This document shows positions 63,835 through 64,000 of a stretch of DNA of 64,000 bases, piece after piece (the stretch's first letter is position 1; each line of letters starts with the position of its first letter). This DNA is from Nonomuraea coxensis DSM 45129. Its GTDB lineage: Bacteria; Actinomycetota; Actinomycetes; Streptosporangiales; Streptosporangiaceae. The translations under genes were made by a program, and so were the position numbers. The stretch is taken from contig NZ_CP068985.1 of assembly GCF_019397265.1 (NCBI RefSeq), positions 1,178,001 through 1,242,000 on the forward strand, read 5' to 3'. The notes below the pieces were generated by a model, which worked only from the letters and a program-made list of their open reading frames with translations, had not been told where the DNA came from and did no database searches.

Positions 63835-64000
63835 TCAGCCCCGTCGTACGGGCATCTCGAGCATGGTGCGGAGCTGGTAGCGGTCGGCGCGGTAGGTGGA
63901 CACGCCCAGCTCCGCGCAGACGCCGCCGGAGAACGACCGGCGCTGGAGCAGCAGCACGGCCCCGCCGCGCGGCAGCTTCAGCAGGTCGGCGTCGCTCGGG
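63835..64000 (-). CDS. GntR family regulator, C-terminal UTRA end (5' part beyond the window)
   Basis: Only the last 54 residues are present, ending FSGGVCAELGVSTYRADRYQ through MPVRRG, which fits the end of a UTRA effector-binding domain (LLKLPRGGAVLLLQRRSF). DasR and other HutC-subfamily proteins bind phosphosugars such as GlcN-6-P. Sitting 60 bp upstream of the EIIC gene on the same strand it is a candidate local regulator, but the DNA-binding part is not in the window, so DasR identity cannot be confirmed. Confidence 0.75.
   Translation of the reverse strand, partial: PSDADLLKLPRGGAVLLLQRRSFSGGVCAELGVSTYRADRYQLRTMLEMPVRRG

Overview
This window is high-GC actinobacterial chromosome, most likely from a Streptosporangiaceae-type sporulating actinomycete such as Nonomuraea. 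That assignment is inferred from gene content: F420 biosynthesis genes, whiB, mtrA-mtrB-lpqB, secA, and frequent GTG starts with start/stop overlaps. No rRNA was available to confirm it. The backbone follows the gene order known from Mycobacterium (Rv3262-Rv3235) and Streptomyces (about SCO3036-SCO3005): fbiB, fbiA, whiB, zincin-like protein, DUF3499, Trm112-like, SIS isomerase, sahH, mtrA-mtrB-lpqB, comF, hpf, secA and an Rv3235-like gene.

Region by region. 0-5.7 kb: the 3' end of fbiC, a substrate-binding/VWA protein, a secreted copper LPMO, and the overlapping fbiA-fbiB pair. 5.9-14.1 kb: a four-TM protein with a very long Q/P/G/Y-rich tail, whiB with its promoter and terminator, a membrane glycosyltransferase overlapping a DUF5719 gene, a zincin-like protein and DUF3499. 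14.2-30.7 kb: an accessory island holding a PMM-like HAD protein, a membrane-anchored hypothetical protein, a glmS-like gene and an inositol-monophosphatase-family phosphatase. The glmS-like gene is broken three ways: by an 11,593-bp Tn3-family transposon, by a 1,000-bp IS, and by an internal deletion with frameshift.

The Tn3-family element (16434-28026) has 46-bp inverted repeats and a 5-bp CACAA target duplication. It encodes its transposase on the minus strand and a TnpI-type tyrosine recombinase preceded by a 15-bp + 15-bp inverted core site resembling the Tn4430 internal resolution site. Its passenger is a secreted Rhs/YD-repeat protein of about 2,100 residues, split by one frameshift, with a hydrophobic C-terminal module. 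A small two-TM membrane protein lies directly downstream, in the usual place of an immunity gene. This mobile Rhs toxin/immunity cassette is the most novel feature of the window.

30.8-47.3 kb: Trm112-like and SIS genes, a CDF transporter, a MerR regulator, two adjacent S-adenosylhomocysteine hydrolases of different length classes, a DUF305 lipoprotein, tandem LVIVD-repeat secreted proteins, and the RDD / SpoIIM / DUF58-MoxR-DUF4350-DUF4129-membrane-protein cluster, whose five minus-strand genes overlap one another. 47.6-60.2 kb: mtrA-mtrB-lpqB-comF, a structured leader before hpf, a NarL-type regulator with a coupled upstream mini-ORF, an AlkX/YcaQ-type glycosylase, an HGxxPAAW protein, secA and an Rv3235-like gene. 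60.4-64 kb: two N-acetylglucosamine-type PTS EIIC genes around a DUF6461 gene, and the end of a GntR/UTRA regulator, which suggests an aminosugar uptake locus continuing past the window.
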